The notes: generated by a model not told the origin, from the letters alone. DNA of 33,947 nt from an uncultured Hungatella sp. (GCA_910585645.1 CAJUFP010000045.1:1-33947); one strand, 5' to 3'; shown: positions 23,269 to 31,702, numbered from the stretch's first letter. Program-made: numbers and translations.

Positions 23269-24210
23269 TTATCCCCAGTATTCCCGATTCATGGTACACC
23301 GCAGGATCACAGGCCTGGGAAGTTTCCTGTACTGTTTTCCCATGCAATATCCCATATACTTACACCCGCTGCTTAGAACCAACATCGGGATCAGCCAAAA
23401 CCGCCCGGTCCGAAGAAGCCACAGGGCCGTATCCTTCACCAGCCGGATCCCCTCGCCCTCGGAGGCCAATCCTCCAAACACCTCCGGATGATCTGCCTGG
23501 GACACCGCAAGGTCAAAGTTCCTCTGAAACTGTCCCTTAAGCGTCAGATTGTGGGAATGTATCACCCTGGCGTCTGCCGCGTAAGCGATACCGTACCCGG
23601 CCTTAATCACCCCTGCTGCATAAACCATATCCTCATTAAAAATCGCCCGGCCCACAAACCCGCCGTTCTTCTCAAAAATATCCTTCCGGTAAGCGCAGCA
23701 TACATTGGAGGCAAAATACGTCTTGATCCCCAGCCCGGGCAGATCCGCCAGAGTCTTTATCCTGTTTTCCTGGGGATAATTGAAGGATCTTGTATACCGC
23801 TCAATGGCCCGGCATCCTTTATCCGGAAGCTGTCTGGCATAAGCCATGGCAATGGTCTCTCCATCCGGCCCCTCTTTTCCCAGAGCCTCCACCAACCGTT
23901 CCACCAGATACCTGTCATGGGGAACCGCGTCGTCTGTCATAAAGATCATCACATCCGCCCGGGAATATCCGGCTGCCAGATTCCTGGTAGCCCCGTGGTC
24001 AAATTCCTGTTTTGATATATGGTGAACCTCCAGCCCCGGCACGTCCTTATATCCCTTTTCATTCCAGTACCGCTTTTCCGTATTTATCACAATGATCCGG
24101 TGTACCTGATACGTCTGCCGTCCAAGCATCTGCAAAAGACGGCTGAACCGTCTGTCCGGTCTGTACACTGGTATCAATACATCCACCTTAGGCTCATACT
24201 TCCATTTCAT
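23269..24210 (-). CDS. GT2 glycosyltransferase, rhamnosyltransferase-like
   Basis: 313 residues of a GT-A family 2 enzyme: VDVLIPVYRPDRRF near the N-terminus, FDHGATRNLAAGYSRADVMIFMTDDAVP (about 70-97) with the metal-binding DD, and FNEDMVYAAG with the catalytic-base acidic pair. The HGATRN motif is frequent in rhamnosyltransferases. This fits with RmlC in the same operon, but donor specificity is not proven. The C-terminal part has a hydrophobic stretch typical of membrane-associated GT2s. Its ribosome binding site (AAAGGTGG) lies inside a relic of the flippase 3' end. Confidence 0.85.
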   Translation of the reverse strand: MKWKYEPKVDVLIPVYRPDRRFSRLLQMLGRQTYQVHRIIVINTEKRYWNEKGYKDVPGLEVHHISKQEFDHGATRNLAAGYSRADVMIFMTDDAVPHDRYLVERLVEALGKEGPDGETIAMAYARQLPDKGCRAIERYTRSFNYPQENRIKTLADLPGLGIKTYFASNVCCAYRKDIFEKNGGFVGRAIFNEDMVYAAGVIKAGYGIAYAADARVIHSHNLTLKGQFQRNFDLAVSQADHPEVFGGLASEGEGIRLVKDTALWLLRTGRFWLIPMLVLSSGCKYMGYCMGKQYRKLPRPVILRCTMNREYWG

Positions 24211-24301
24211 AGGCTTCCACCTTTCCTGTTCTCTGAATTTCTGCCGCTTTTTGCTTCTTGTAAATCCCTGCCCAGGTCCACAATCCGAACCCGGCTGCCA
24301 T
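24211..24301 (-). repeat. Diverged second copy of the flippase 3' end
   Basis: Read on the minus strand, 24301 to about 24225 encodes MAAGFGLWTWAGI...KAAEI. It parallels the true flippase C-terminus (MAAGFVMWTWAGI...KKAAEI, 25459 to about 25532). The first 38 bp match at 34 positions, the next part is less similar, and the AAAAAGCGGCAGA stretch is identical. Homology includes an ACAGGAA past the stop. The relic abuts the GT2 start, suggesting this was the original flippase/GT2 boundary before the DUF1016 gene came in. Confidence 0.75.
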
Positions 24302-24321
24302 CTGCCTATCTGTATAAATAT

Positions 24322-25413
24322 TTATAACGTATCCATCATTTTCGCGACCTCGGATTCCAATGTTTCTATTGTAGGAAGGCTGCGCCGATATTCTTTGCTA
24401 AGAGCATTATTTAATTCATATTCCGCAATTCCAATTGGTTGTGAAACTTCTTCCAAAGAATATTCTGCTACTACATTGTCCTTATCTTTGCATATAAGCA
24501 AACCTATAGCAGGATTGTCACCATCTCCAGTTAATTGTTTATTTACCGCAGTAACGTAAAAATTTAATTTTCCAATATATTCTGGTTCAAATCTCTTTGT
24601 TTTAAGCTCTATGACAACATAACAATGCAACTTAATATGATAAAATAGCAAATCAATATAAAATTCTCGCTCTCCAACCTGTAAATGAATCTGACGCCCA
24701 ACATAGGAGAATCCTGTGCCTAATTCCAATAAAAACTGTGTAATCTGATCCACCAACGCATCTTCCAACTCTCTTTCATCATAATGATCACGCATTGTTA
24801 AAAAGTCGAAACTATATGGATCTTTTAATGTCTGTATAGCCAAATCTGAAGCCGCAGCCGGGAGTTTATCCTTAAAGTTTGTAATAGCCTTCCCCTTACG
24901 CTCATATAGCCTGCTTTCAATCTGGTGTTCCAATACGTCCCGACTCCAATTATTTTCCAAAGTATATTGTGCATAAAATACTGCTTCACGCACATCTTTG
25001 CATTTAAAAATGATACGCTGATTATGTCCCCACGGAATTGTTGTTATCAACCGAAATATATCTTCTGCCCTAAATTCGTCTACAACTTGTTGACCATTTA
25101 CAATATCTTTATAAAACCGATACCATAACCGCATTGTTTTTAAATTTGTTTCTGAAAATCCTGACATATCCGGAAAACTCTTTTTCAAGTCCTTGCTCAT
25201 CTGCCGCAGAAGACCTTCTCCCCATTTTGAATGTTTCTGCCGATTTACAATATCCGCGCCAATATGCCAATAAAGCTCTAATAGTTCTCTATTCACTTTA
25301 ACAGACGCTTTAATCTGGCTGTTCTTAATCCTGTCTTTTATTAAAGCAATCCATTCCTTGTATTCATCAGTCACGATAAATCCTGTCTCTTGCTTTTTCA
25401 CGCCAGCTTTCAT
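24322..25413 (-). CDS. YhcG-type DUF1016 / PD-(D/E)XK nuclease
   Basis: 363 residues. The N-terminal DUF1016 region (ASVKVNRELLELYWHIGADIV, GEGLLRQMSKDLKKSFPDMSGFS) is followed by a C-terminal PD-(D/E)XK nuclease fold. FYIDLLFYH supplies the aspartate and CYVVIELKTKRFEPEYIGKLNFY the ExK. These are expected DNA-cleaving residues and look intact. Relatives are often linked with mobile elements, restriction-modification loci and defence islands. Here it sits alone inside a polysaccharide operon, is much AT-richer than its neighbours, and is flanked by duplicated flippase 3' ends, so it is almost certainly an insertion. It is in the same orientation as the operon and may be expressed from it. Confidence 0.9.
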   Translation of the reverse strand: MKAGVKKQETGFIVTDEYKEWIALIKDRIKNSQIKASVKVNRELLELYWHIGADIVNRQKHSKWGEGLLRQMSKDLKKSFPDMSGFSETNLKTMRLWYRFYKDIVNGQQVVDEFRAEDIFRLITTIPWGHNQRIIFKCKDVREAVFYAQYTLENNWSRDVLEHQIESRLYERKGKAITNFKDKLPAAASDLAIQTLKDPYSFDFLTMRDHYDERELEDALVDQITQFLLELGTGFSYVGRQIHLQVGEREFYIDLLFYHIKLHCYVVIELKTKRFEPEYIGKLNFYVTAVNKQLTGDGDNPAIGLLICKDKDNVVAEYSLEEVSQPIGIAEYELNNALSKEYRRSLPTIETLESEVAKMMDTL

Positions 25414-25458
25414 TTTTCTCCCATCTTCTATTCTTGTTTTGATATATTCCTGTCTCCT

Positions 25459-26763
25459 TTAGATCTCTGCCGCTTTTTTGCCTCTCAGGATCCCTGCCCA
25501 GGTCCACATCACAAACCCGGCTGCCATCAAAACCATTAAAATCAGGTATGCCACAGCCGCTCCAAAGATCCCGCCCTTTTTCACAAACATCGGAGCCAGA
25601 ACCGCCGCCGCTCCCGTTAAAACCAGATAGATCCCAAATATGACCTTCTGCTTTCTCATGATCACCAGGGCATAATAATGGAGGTTCAAAAACGCGTAGC
25701 ACGCTCCACCCATAACGATCAGAATAAACGGTATATGATTCTCCGTCAGCTTTCCTTCATACCCGCTGCCCAGAATCTGTTCCAACACCCACAAAACCGG
25801 CCTGCCAAGGCCAGCCGTCAGCGCCACCGCCAAGATACTGAGAGCCCCGATGATCCTGGAGATCCCCAGAAGCTTTTTCGCGAACGCCTCAAACCGCCTC
25901 CCGTTCCACATATCCGTCAACGCTGTCAGCACAGGACGGATCACAAATCCCGCCGCCAGATTGATCACCGATGTGGGCATAAAGATAATATTAAAATATC
26001 CTGACGCCGCATCATTTAAATGGGCGTCAATACTGTACTTTGCCGCGGAAAATATATAGAAATCCAAAAACACGGACACAAACAACAGAAATGTCCCACC
26101 AGTCAGCGCTCCCATCCTGCCTTTGTCCCAAGTATAGTCAACACCTTCCAGCCGTCTTAAGACAACCACGTCAAAGAGGAGGATCCCCCCGATCTGAGCT
26201 GCCACCGCCGCGCCGCAGGCCCCAAGCAGATCACCACCCACAATCAGCGCCCCGAGAAATGTCCCCACAGACAGAAGGGTCCGAAAGGTGTTGGATTTGC
26301 CTGTGAGATGGAGGTTTCCGTTTCTCTGAAATTCCGACTCGTACACATCCGCAAACCCGTCCGCCACCTTGTAGCACACCAGCAGAAAGATCACCGCCGC
26401 CTTTCTGGCCGTGTACCCGGATGCCAGCAGATACACAAGCCCCGCTGCCAAAGCCGCGGCGCAGGTCAGATACCTGTGGTGGAGATAATCCCCAAACCTA
26501 TACTCCTGATCCCCGTCCGTGATCTGAAAGGGCCGTATGCCAAAATAGGCCAGAATAAACATCTGCTGCCCAAACGTGCTGTAGCCGAAAGCAAAGATCC
26601 CTCCGTCGTCCTCTCCAGCCAGTCTCATCACCAGAAACGACAGCACCATACTGGCAAAGGCGTAGCAGAAGCTTCCCGCCATGTTCCAGAGAATATTCTG
26701 TTTTTCCTTATCAGGGCCTGTCCTTATGAGGAGGGCCGTCCAGCGATTAGTTATAGCTTTCAT
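25459..26763 (-). CDS. Polysaccharide flippase (Wzx/MATE-like)
   Basis: 434 residues with about 12 membrane helices, matching oligosaccharide flippases of the MOP superfamily that move lipid-linked sugars across the membrane. The opening (NILWNMAGSFCYAFASMVLSFLVMRLAG) and the repeated helices with few charges are typical. The ATG shares one base with the stop of the GT2 gene (TGATG). The 3' end is the one adjacent to the DUF1016 gene and has a diverged copy at 24211-24301. Having both a flippase and an ABC exporter in one operon suggests two export steps or two glycans. Confidence 0.85.
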   Translation of the reverse strand: MKAITNRWTALLIRTGPDKEKQNILWNMAGSFCYAFASMVLSFLVMRLAGEDDGGIFAFGYSTFGQQMFILAYFGIRPFQITDGDQEYRFGDYLHHRYLTCAAALAAGLVYLLASGYTARKAAVIFLLVCYKVADGFADVYESEFQRNGNLHLTGKSNTFRTLLSVGTFLGALIVGGDLLGACGAAVAAQIGGILLFDVVVLRRLEGVDYTWDKGRMGALTGGTFLLFVSVFLDFYIFSAAKYSIDAHLNDAASGYFNIIFMPTSVINLAAGFVIRPVLTALTDMWNGRRFEAFAKKLLGISRIIGALSILAVALTAGLGRPVLWVLEQILGSGYEGKLTENHIPFILIVMGGACYAFLNLHYYALVIMRKQKVIFGIYLVLTGAAAVLAPMFVKKGGIFGAAVAYLILMVLMAAGFVMWTWAGILRGKKAAEI

Positions 26764-27536
26764 CAGCTCCGCTTCCTAAAATTCTGTATTAATAAAATCG
26801 AGATCAACATCCGAATCATATATTTCGCAGCCACCACAGGCTTTAAGTAACTCTCCCCGCCAGCCCTCTCCATGATCTCCACAGGCACTTCCCCGATACC
26901 GGCTCCCTGCTTTAGCAGGTAGGAGACCGTATCCGGCTCAGGCCCATAGTTAAGGTTCAGGGCAAACTCCCCGATCATCTTCCGGTTAAACATCCGCATT
27001 CCGGAAGTAGGGTCCGTCACCTTTACCCCAGTAGTGAGAAAAATCGCCGCCCCGATAAGCCTGCTCCCGATCATCCGCATGGAATAGTCCTTCTTGCCAT
27101 GAATAAACCGGCTTCCAATGACGATCTCATACCCTTCGTCCATCTTTTCCTTCATAGCCCTGATAAACTCCGGGCGGTGCTGTCCGTCTCCGTCAAACTG
27201 GATCGCATAGCCATACCCTTTATTCCAGGCATACTTCATTCCGGCCTGAAAACACCCTGCAAGCCCCAGATTCACCGGAAGATCCAGAAGATTATATCCC
27301 TTTTCCCTGCAGATCTTTGCCGTCTGGTCTCTGGACCCGTCGTTGACCACAATGTAATCAAGGTCCGGGCATTTGCTCACCAGCTCCTCCACCACAGTCT
27401 CAATATTGGCCTCTTCATTATAAGCCGGAATCACCACCAGCACCTTATCTGTTAACTCCACCTGTGCAGCTCTCACTTTCTGTCTTAATCTGACACGACG
27501 CGTCTTTCCATCTGTTGTCCTGCTTCCGATTTCCAA
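26763..27536 (-). CDS. GT2 glycosyltransferase (DPM1/polyprenyl-phosphate type)
   Basis: 257 residues from a TTG; an in-frame TAA lies 15 bp upstream of it, and GTG codons further in (near 27455) are possible starts. The core begins at VLVVIPAYNEE (about 33), then YIVVNDGSRDQT, FDGDGQHRPEF with the DxD, and VTDPTSGMRMFNR. These are features of GT-A family 2 enzymes close to dolichol/polyprenyl-phosphate sugar synthases. There is no C-terminal membrane tail beyond one hydrophobic helix (MIRMLISILLIQNF). It may prime sugars on undecaprenyl phosphate for the flippase encoded next. The start is uncertain, the family is not. Confidence 0.85.
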   Translation of the reverse strand: MEIGSRTTDGKTRRVRLRQKVRAAQVELTDKVLVVIPAYNEEANIETVVEELVSKCPDLDYIVVNDGSRDQTAKICREKGYNLLDLPVNLGLAGCFQAGMKYAWNKGYGYAIQFDGDGQHRPEFIRAMKEKMDEGYEIVIGSRFIHGKKDYSMRMIGSRLIGAAIFLTTGVKVTDPTSGMRMFNRKMIGEFALNLNYGPEPDTVSYLLKQGAGIGEVPVEIMERAGGESYLKPVVAAKYMIRMLISILLIQNFRKRS

Positions 27537-27632
27537 GCTCTGCGCCGATTACGCCCGCCGCGTCATCTCCTGTACCACTTCATCTGGCCGAAAAATCACC
27601 CCTCTGCGCCCTGAATCGTCAGAACCGACGGA

Positions 27633-28748
27633 TCATTCCCCTGCCTCCAGAATCGTATCACACACAAAATCCACAATCTCCACCGGCAGATCCGCATACA
27701 GCGGAAGTGTCAATACCTGTTTTGATATCCTGTCCGCCACCGGAGTATCCTCTGCCCGGAAACGCTCCCTGTAACACTCATAGCTGTTTACACAGGGATA
27801 AAAATACTTCCTCGTATAGATATTCTTCTCCTTTAAGGCCTGAAATATTTCATCTCTTTCCGCCTTATACCCGTCAAACACCACCGGCATATAGGCGTAA
27901 TTGTATTTCACCCTGGGATTCTCCCTGCACAGCCGGATACCCTCTATGCCTTCCAGCCTCTGTCGGTAGCGCATAGCCAGCTCTCTTCTCTTCCCGATCT
28001 CTTCCTCTACGTGGCGCAGATTGCACAGGCCCATGGCTGCCTGAAACTCGTTCATCTTGCCGTTAGCCCCCACATACTCCACAGTCTCGCTGTCCATGAT
28101 CCCGAAGTTCTTCAGCTGATACAGCCGCCGTTCTAAGGCCTTCTCTTTAAAAGCCACTGCCCCGCCCTCTATGCTGTGAAACACCTTTGTGGCATGAAAG
28201 CTGAACATGGAAGCATCCCCCCACGCTCCCACGCCCTCTCCGTCCAGTTCCTCCCCAAAGGTGTGGGCCGCGTCGTAGATGACTTTCAGATGATGCCTGT
28301 CCCCGATCTCCTGGATCCGCTCCACATCGCACAGATTCCCGTAGACATGAACCGGCACAATGGCGCAGGTCTTCTCTGTGATCAGCCCCTCGATCAGATC
28401 CACATCCATGGTATAATCCTTTTCATTGATATCACAAAACACCGGGGTCAGCCCGTTTCTCACAATGGCGTGGGTAGTAGAGGCAAATGTAAACGGCGTG
28501 GTGATCACTTCCCCTTGAAGTTCCATAGCCTGAATAGCCAGCTCCAGGGCCATATGACCATTAACAAACAATTCCAGGGATCCCACCTTCAGATATCGTT
28601 TCAGCTGTTCTTTAAATTTCTCATGATAAGCCCCCATGTTAGTCAGCCACGCGCTGTCCCAAATAGGCTTTAGCATCTCCACATATTCTTCCAGAGGCGG
28701 CAATGACGATCGTGTCACCAACACCGGCTTGTCCGGTTTTTTCATCAT
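27633..28748 (-). CDS. DegT/DnrJ/EryC1-family sugar aminotransferase
   Basis: 371 residues. A PLP-dependent fold type I enzyme that transaminates nucleotide-linked keto sugars. VFCDINEKDYTMD and KVIYDAAHTFG (D159) hold the cofactor ring, and SFHATKVFHSIEGGAV carries the Schiff-base lysine K188. NYAYMPVVF and RKYFYPCVNS are typical C-terminal strands. The N-terminus is normal in length, behind AAAGGGGG. First gene of the polysaccharide operon. Expected product is a dTDP- or UDP-amino sugar; the exact sugar cannot be told. Confidence 0.9.
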   Translation of the reverse strand: MMKKPDKPVLVTRSSLPPLEEYVEMLKPIWDSAWLTNMGAYHEKFKEQLKRYLKVGSLELFVNGHMALELAIQAMELQGEVITTPFTFASTTHAIVRNGLTPVFCDINEKDYTMDVDLIEGLITEKTCAIVPVHVYGNLCDVERIQEIGDRHHLKVIYDAAHTFGEELDGEGVGAWGDASMFSFHATKVFHSIEGGAVAFKEKALERRLYQLKNFGIMDSETVEYVGANGKMNEFQAAMGLCNLRHVEEEIGKRRELAMRYRQRLEGIEGIRLCRENPRVKYNYAYMPVVFDGYKAERDEIFQALKEKNIYTRKYFYPCVNSYECYRERFRAEDTPVADRISKQVLTLPLYADLPVEIVDFVCDTILEAGE

Positions 28749-28784
28749 CTTTTCCCCCTTTCCCGCCGATTTGCAATATCTTCC

Positions 28785-28813
28785 ATTCTACAATATCAGG
28801 CGATAAAAGTAAA
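28785..28813 (-). promoter_or_regulatory. Promoter of the polysaccharide operon
   Basis: Minus-strand TTTACT (28808-28813), 17-bp spacer, TAGAAT (28785-28790), about 35 bp before the aminotransferase ATG. A GGCAGG/CCTGCC hairpin lies just upstream (about 28828-28846) but its T tract is eight bases away, so I do not call it a terminator for the LysR gene. Confidence 0.55.
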
Positions 28814-28871
28814 CAAAAAAAGCGGTTGAGGGCAGGGACCTGCCTGGCATAGGAATATTGTAAGACTGTTT

Positions 28872-29777
28872 TCATCCGATTTTCCCCGCCCCGTGAACCG
28901 TAAGCAAAATATTGCTCATCTCCTCCAAAAATCCCCGCACTGTTTCAGAGGGCTTTGCGGACGCCACAATTCCGTAAGGCAGAAAGAAAGGCTCTTCAAG
29001 GGGAACAGACACAAGCGACGGGTGAATATCTTTCCAGCATTCAAGGGAAAGAAGCAGGCACCCCTTTTCCGCGCAGCTGTTAAATGTCTTTATGTTGTAA
29101 TGGGGCGGGGTATCCGTAAGCCGGATCTCACCCCAGGTTTCCAAAATCGTCCTTCGGATCTCATCATTGACAGGGCTGTTGCCTTTTTCCATGATCATAA
29201 GCAGTTCCCCGTTCAAGTCGGCCAGCTTTAAAGAACCCTGTTTTGACAGCCTGTGTTTTCTGGGCATGGCGATATGAAATCGGTATTGTCCTGTGGGAAA
29301 AAACCGCAGCAGCCCTGAATCCAGTCCATAATTGTATGGTCCGATCAAACAATCATAGCTTTTGTCCAAACCCGCAAATCGGTTTTCATCCTGTTCCAAA
29401 GGTACTATCTTTAGCTGATATCCGGGACAGCTTTCGCTGACGGTATCCCACAGATCCATAAACGCGGTACAGGGATACAGCATAGATGTTCCGATGCGGA
29501 TCGTCTGCTGTCCGGCATGATTTGCCTCCCGCACCTGCCGGACCAACCGGTCAGATTCCTGAAAAACCTTTGGCAATTCCCCGTAAAGGCACTGACCGGC
29601 CGGAGTCATCGCCACACCCCGGCTGGAACGTATAAACAACTTAACCCCCAGCCGTGATTCCAACCCGCTGATCTGTTTGATAACCGCCGTATGTGTGATA
29701 AAAAGCCGCTCGGACGCCTTGCTAAAACTTCCGCAGTCCGCCACAGCCTTGAAGGTATCCAGGGTTTTATTGTACAT
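28872..29777 (-). CDS. LysR-family transcriptional regulator
   Basis: 301 residues, normal for the family. The N-terminal winged helix-turn-helix is clear: FKAVADCGSFSKASERLFITHTAVIKQISGLESRLGVKLF (about 9-48), followed by the wing (RSSRGVAMTPAG). Residues ~90-290 form the periplasmic-binding-like sensor domain. It is divergent from the aldo-keto reductase gene (113-bp gap) and probably controls that gene and itself. The inducer is unknown. Confidence 0.9.
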   Translation of the reverse strand: MYNKTLDTFKAVADCGSFSKASERLFITHTAVIKQISGLESRLGVKLFIRSSRGVAMTPAGQCLYGELPKVFQESDRLVRQVREANHAGQQTIRIGTSMLYPCTAFMDLWDTVSESCPGYQLKIVPLEQDENRFAGLDKSYDCLIGPYNYGLDSGLLRFFPTGQYRFHIAMPRKHRLSKQGSLKLADLNGELLMIMEKGNSPVNDEIRRTILETWGEIRLTDTPPHYNIKTFNSCAEKGCLLLSLECWKDIHPSLVSVPLEEPFFLPYGIVASAKPSETVRGFLEEMSNILLTVHGAGKIG

Positions 29778-29792
29778 TTGGCCCTCCTGTTT

Positions 29793-29805
29793 AAACTTTA
29801 AGTTT
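29793..29805. promoter_or_regulatory. Palindrome in the LysR leader, possible operator
   Basis: AAACTTTAAGTTT is a perfect 13-base palindrome (6+1+6) 15 bp before the LysR start codon and downstream of its -10. Position suits autorepression; it does not follow the classic T-N11-A spacing exactly. Confidence 0.4.
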
Positions 29806-29810
29806 CAGCT

Positions 29811-29839
29811 ATTGTACCATATGGAAACTTCCCCGTCAA
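29811..29839 (-). promoter_or_regulatory. Promoter of the LysR gene
   Basis: Minus-strand TTGACG (29834-29839), 17-bp spacer, TACAAT (29811-29816). The opposite-strand promoter for the aldo-keto reductase is less clear; a TATAGT precedes its ribosome binding site with a poor -35. Confidence 0.65.
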
Positions 29840-29890
29840 TCAAACCTGTTGTAACATATAGTCAGCACAAAAAACGAAGGGAGAACGAAA

Positions 29891-30907
29891 ATGAGAACAC
29901 GAAAACTTGGTCAGCTGGAAGTTTCAGAAATCGGAATGGGATGTATGGGATTTTCTCATGGATACGGAAAAACGCCTTCTGAGTCTTACGCCATAGAGGC
30001 AATCCGAAAAGCCCATGCATTTGGCTGCACCCATTTTGACACTGCCGAAACCTATGGTACGGAAATGTTTTACCCTGGGCACAATGAGGAACTTGTGGGA
30101 AAGGCAGTCCTACCTTTTAGAAAGAGCATCGTCCTGGCCACTAAATTTCATATCAGAAACCAGGAACTTGGCCCGGATACCGATCTTTACCGGCTTATCC
30201 GCAGCCATTTGGACGCTTCCATGAAAAGACTGGGAACGGATTATGTGGATCTGTATTATCTGCACCGCGTAAATGAAGATGTCCCTGTAGATGCAGTCGC
30301 GGATGTCATGGGCAGATTGATCTCACAGGGCCTGATACGGGGGTGGGGAATGTCGCAGGTCTCCACAAAAACCCTTGCAGAAGCCCACAAGGTCACTGCC
30401 GTATCTGCGGTCCAGAACCTGTACTCCATGTTAGAGCGGGACTGTGAAAAAGAGATCTTCCCTTACTGCCTGGAACACGGGATCGGCGTCGTACCCTTTT
30501 CTCCCATTGCCAGCGGCTTTCTCTCCGGGAAAGTCTCCGCGGAAACAAAATTTGAAGGCGACGATGTGCGCAGATGGGTGCCGCAGCTGTCAAAAGAAAA
30601 CATTCTGGCCAATCAGCCGATTCTTGACGTCCTGTCAGACTGCGCCCGAAAAAAAGGAGTCACAAATGCGCAGCTTTCTCTTGCGTGGATGCTCCACAAA
30701 TATCCCAATGTAGTTCCGATTCCAGGTTCCAAAAATCAGGAAAGGATCCTGGAAAATCTCGGCGCCTGGAACACAGAGCTTACAGCTGAGGAATTTGAAC
30801 GCCTTGAAGCGGCGTTAAATGCCTGTACTGTCCATGGACACAGAGGCCATGTGGAATCCTCCCAGGAAAGTTTCTCACAAAGCTGGAGGCGCGAAAATTT
30901 CACCTAA
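29891..30907 (+). CDS. Aldo-keto reductase
   Basis: 338 residues with the full catalytic tetrad of the family: D50 and Y55 in HFDTAETYG, K85 in LATKFH, H125 in YYLHRV. It is a TIM-barrel NADPH-dependent reductase of carbonyl compounds. The N-terminus (RKLGQLEVSEIGMGCMGFS) and C-terminal PIPGSKNQERILENLGA (cofactor phosphate contact) are of the AKR13-like subgroup. GGGAG precedes ATG 29891. Transcribed away from the LysR gene and followed by a hairpin. The physiological substrate is unknown. Confidence 0.92.
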   Translation: MRTRKLGQLEVSEIGMGCMGFSHGYGKTPSESYAIEAIRKAHAFGCTHFDTAETYGTEMFYPGHNEELVGKAVLPFRKSIVLATKFHIRNQELGPDTDLYRLIRSHLDASMKRLGTDYVDLYYLHRVNEDVPVDAVADVMGRLISQGLIRGWGMSQVSTKTLAEAHKVTAVSAVQNLYSMLERDCEKEIFPYCLEHGIGVVPFSPIASGFLSGKVSAETKFEGDDVRRWVPQLSKENILANQPILDVLSDCARKKGVTNAQLSLAWMLHKYPNVVPIPGSKNQERILENLGAWNTELTAEEFERLEAALNACTVHGHRGHVESSQESFSQSWRRENFT

Positions 30908-30935
30908 GAAAATAGTAAAATACATAAATAAAAAA

Positions 30936-30968
30936 GGGATAAAACATTTCTGCTATTTATCCCTCTTT
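30936..30968 (+). terminator. Probable terminator after aldo-keto reductase
   Basis: GGGATAAA (30936-30943) pairs with TTTATCCC (30956-30963), followed by TCTTT. The stem is good, the T tract short. Confidence 0.6.
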
Positions 30969-31023
30969 GAATTTAATCATATATCTCTAAAACAAGTTTA
31001 TTATGCGACAAACCGCAAGGAAT

Positions 31024-31341
31024 TCATTTAGTTGCATGTTCTCCACTTATCCTTGGTAATTGGCTTTCACCTTCTGGTGATAGAGATCTGAGAAAAGAGA
31101 ATAAGTCCTTCATCCCCTGTTTATACACAAAATTTTCTATGATTGATTCTCTGCTACAGGAAACTTCAAAATATTCTTTAAGCATATTTTTTTGTTCCTC
31201 ATTCAAGCCACTGCTAAGCAATTCATATATACGCGCTTCCTCTGCAATAGCCGCATTGTACTGTGGATTTTTTTCAAGTTGTTTTCCAATCCTCTCTGTT
31301 AATGCATCTTGTGTAATCATTTCCAAAAAATTTTCTTCCAT
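31024..31341 (-). CDS. Small DUF6809-like protein
   Basis: 105 residues, helical and acidic. The pattern of a PQYNAAIAEEARIYELLSSGLNEEQKNMLKEYFE helical pair, then FVYKQGMKDLFSFL, resembles DUF6809 proteins of Firmicutes (ending FIYGFRLGALL), which are often near plasmid or conjugative genes. I rate that match as tentative. The function is unknown. It is divergent from the ribbon-helix-helix gene and shares its upstream AT-rich palindrome. AGGAAAGGAAGAA precedes the ATG. Confidence 0.55.
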   Translation of the reverse strand: MEENFLEMITQDALTERIGKQLEKNPQYNAAIAEEARIYELLSSGLNEEQKNMLKEYFEVSCSRESIIENFVYKQGMKDLFSFLRSLSPEGESQLPRISGEHATK

Positions 31342-31372
31342 ATTCTTCCTTTCCTTCCATTGTATATTTTAT

Positions 31373-31409
31373 ATTATATTTATAATATAAAATATATTAT
31401 AAATATAAT
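31373..31409. promoter_or_regulatory. Perfect AT-only palindrome in divergent promoter region
   Basis: Arms of 17 bp at 31373-31389 (ATTATATTTATAATATA) and 31393-31409 are perfect reverse complements around AAA. It lies between the divergent 105-residue gene and the ribbon-helix-helix gene and contains no G or C. A likely operator or a cruciform-forming site. Confidence 0.6.
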
Positions 31410-31473
31410 CTTTTTATACTATTTTAGCACAATGATAAATATATTACAATCATAACATGAGAGGTGATACATT

Positions 31474-31647
31474 GTGTTTAAGCTGAAAAAGGAATACGTT
31501 GAGTATGAGAACAAGTCGTTGAGACTGCCGAAAGACCTGATTGCCAAGGCACAGGAGCTGGCGAACAAGAACAATATGTCCTTCAACAGAGTGATTATCC
31601 AGTGCATAGAGTATGCGCTGGATAATGTAGAAGAATCAGAGAAATGA
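31474..31647 (+). CDS. Ribbon-helix-helix (CopG/Arc-like) DNA-binding protein
   Basis: 57 residues from GTG 31474, behind AGAGGTGA six bases away. The N-terminal strand (KSLRLPKDLI) followed by two helices (AKAQELANKNN and SFNRVIIQCIEYAL) is the ribbon-helix-helix fold used by small repressors and antitoxins, which bind DNA as dimers through the strand pair. No toxin gene follows; a hairpin terminator lies 9 bases after the stop. It faces an AT-only palindrome about 65 bp upstream, a plausible self-operator. Such proteins are common on plasmids and integrative elements. Confidence 0.8.
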   Translation: MFKLKKEYVEYENKSLRLPKDLIAKAQELANKNNMSFNRVIIQCIEYALDNVEESEK

Positions 31648-31655
31648 TTTTCACA

Positions 31656-31692
31656 GGGGCTGATGTGTTAAAAAGCGCAGCAGCCCCTCTTT
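31656..31692 (+). terminator. Terminator after the ribbon-helix-helix gene
   Basis: GGGGCTG (31656-31662) pairs with CAGCCCC (31681-31687), then TCTTT. The loop is 18 nt and could extend the stem by GCTG/CAGC slippage. Confidence 0.65.
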
Positions 31693-31702
31693 ACTCGCAG
31701 CT

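Noticed and set aside
28828..28846. Terminator for the LysR gene
   Set aside because: The GGCAGG/CCTGCC hairpin is present but the T tract begins eight bases later, too far for a standard intrinsic terminator.
28639..28875. 78-codon minus-strand ORF upstream of the aminotransferase
   Set aside because: Overlaps the operon promoter and the aminotransferase start in another frame; no similarity and no ribosome binding site.
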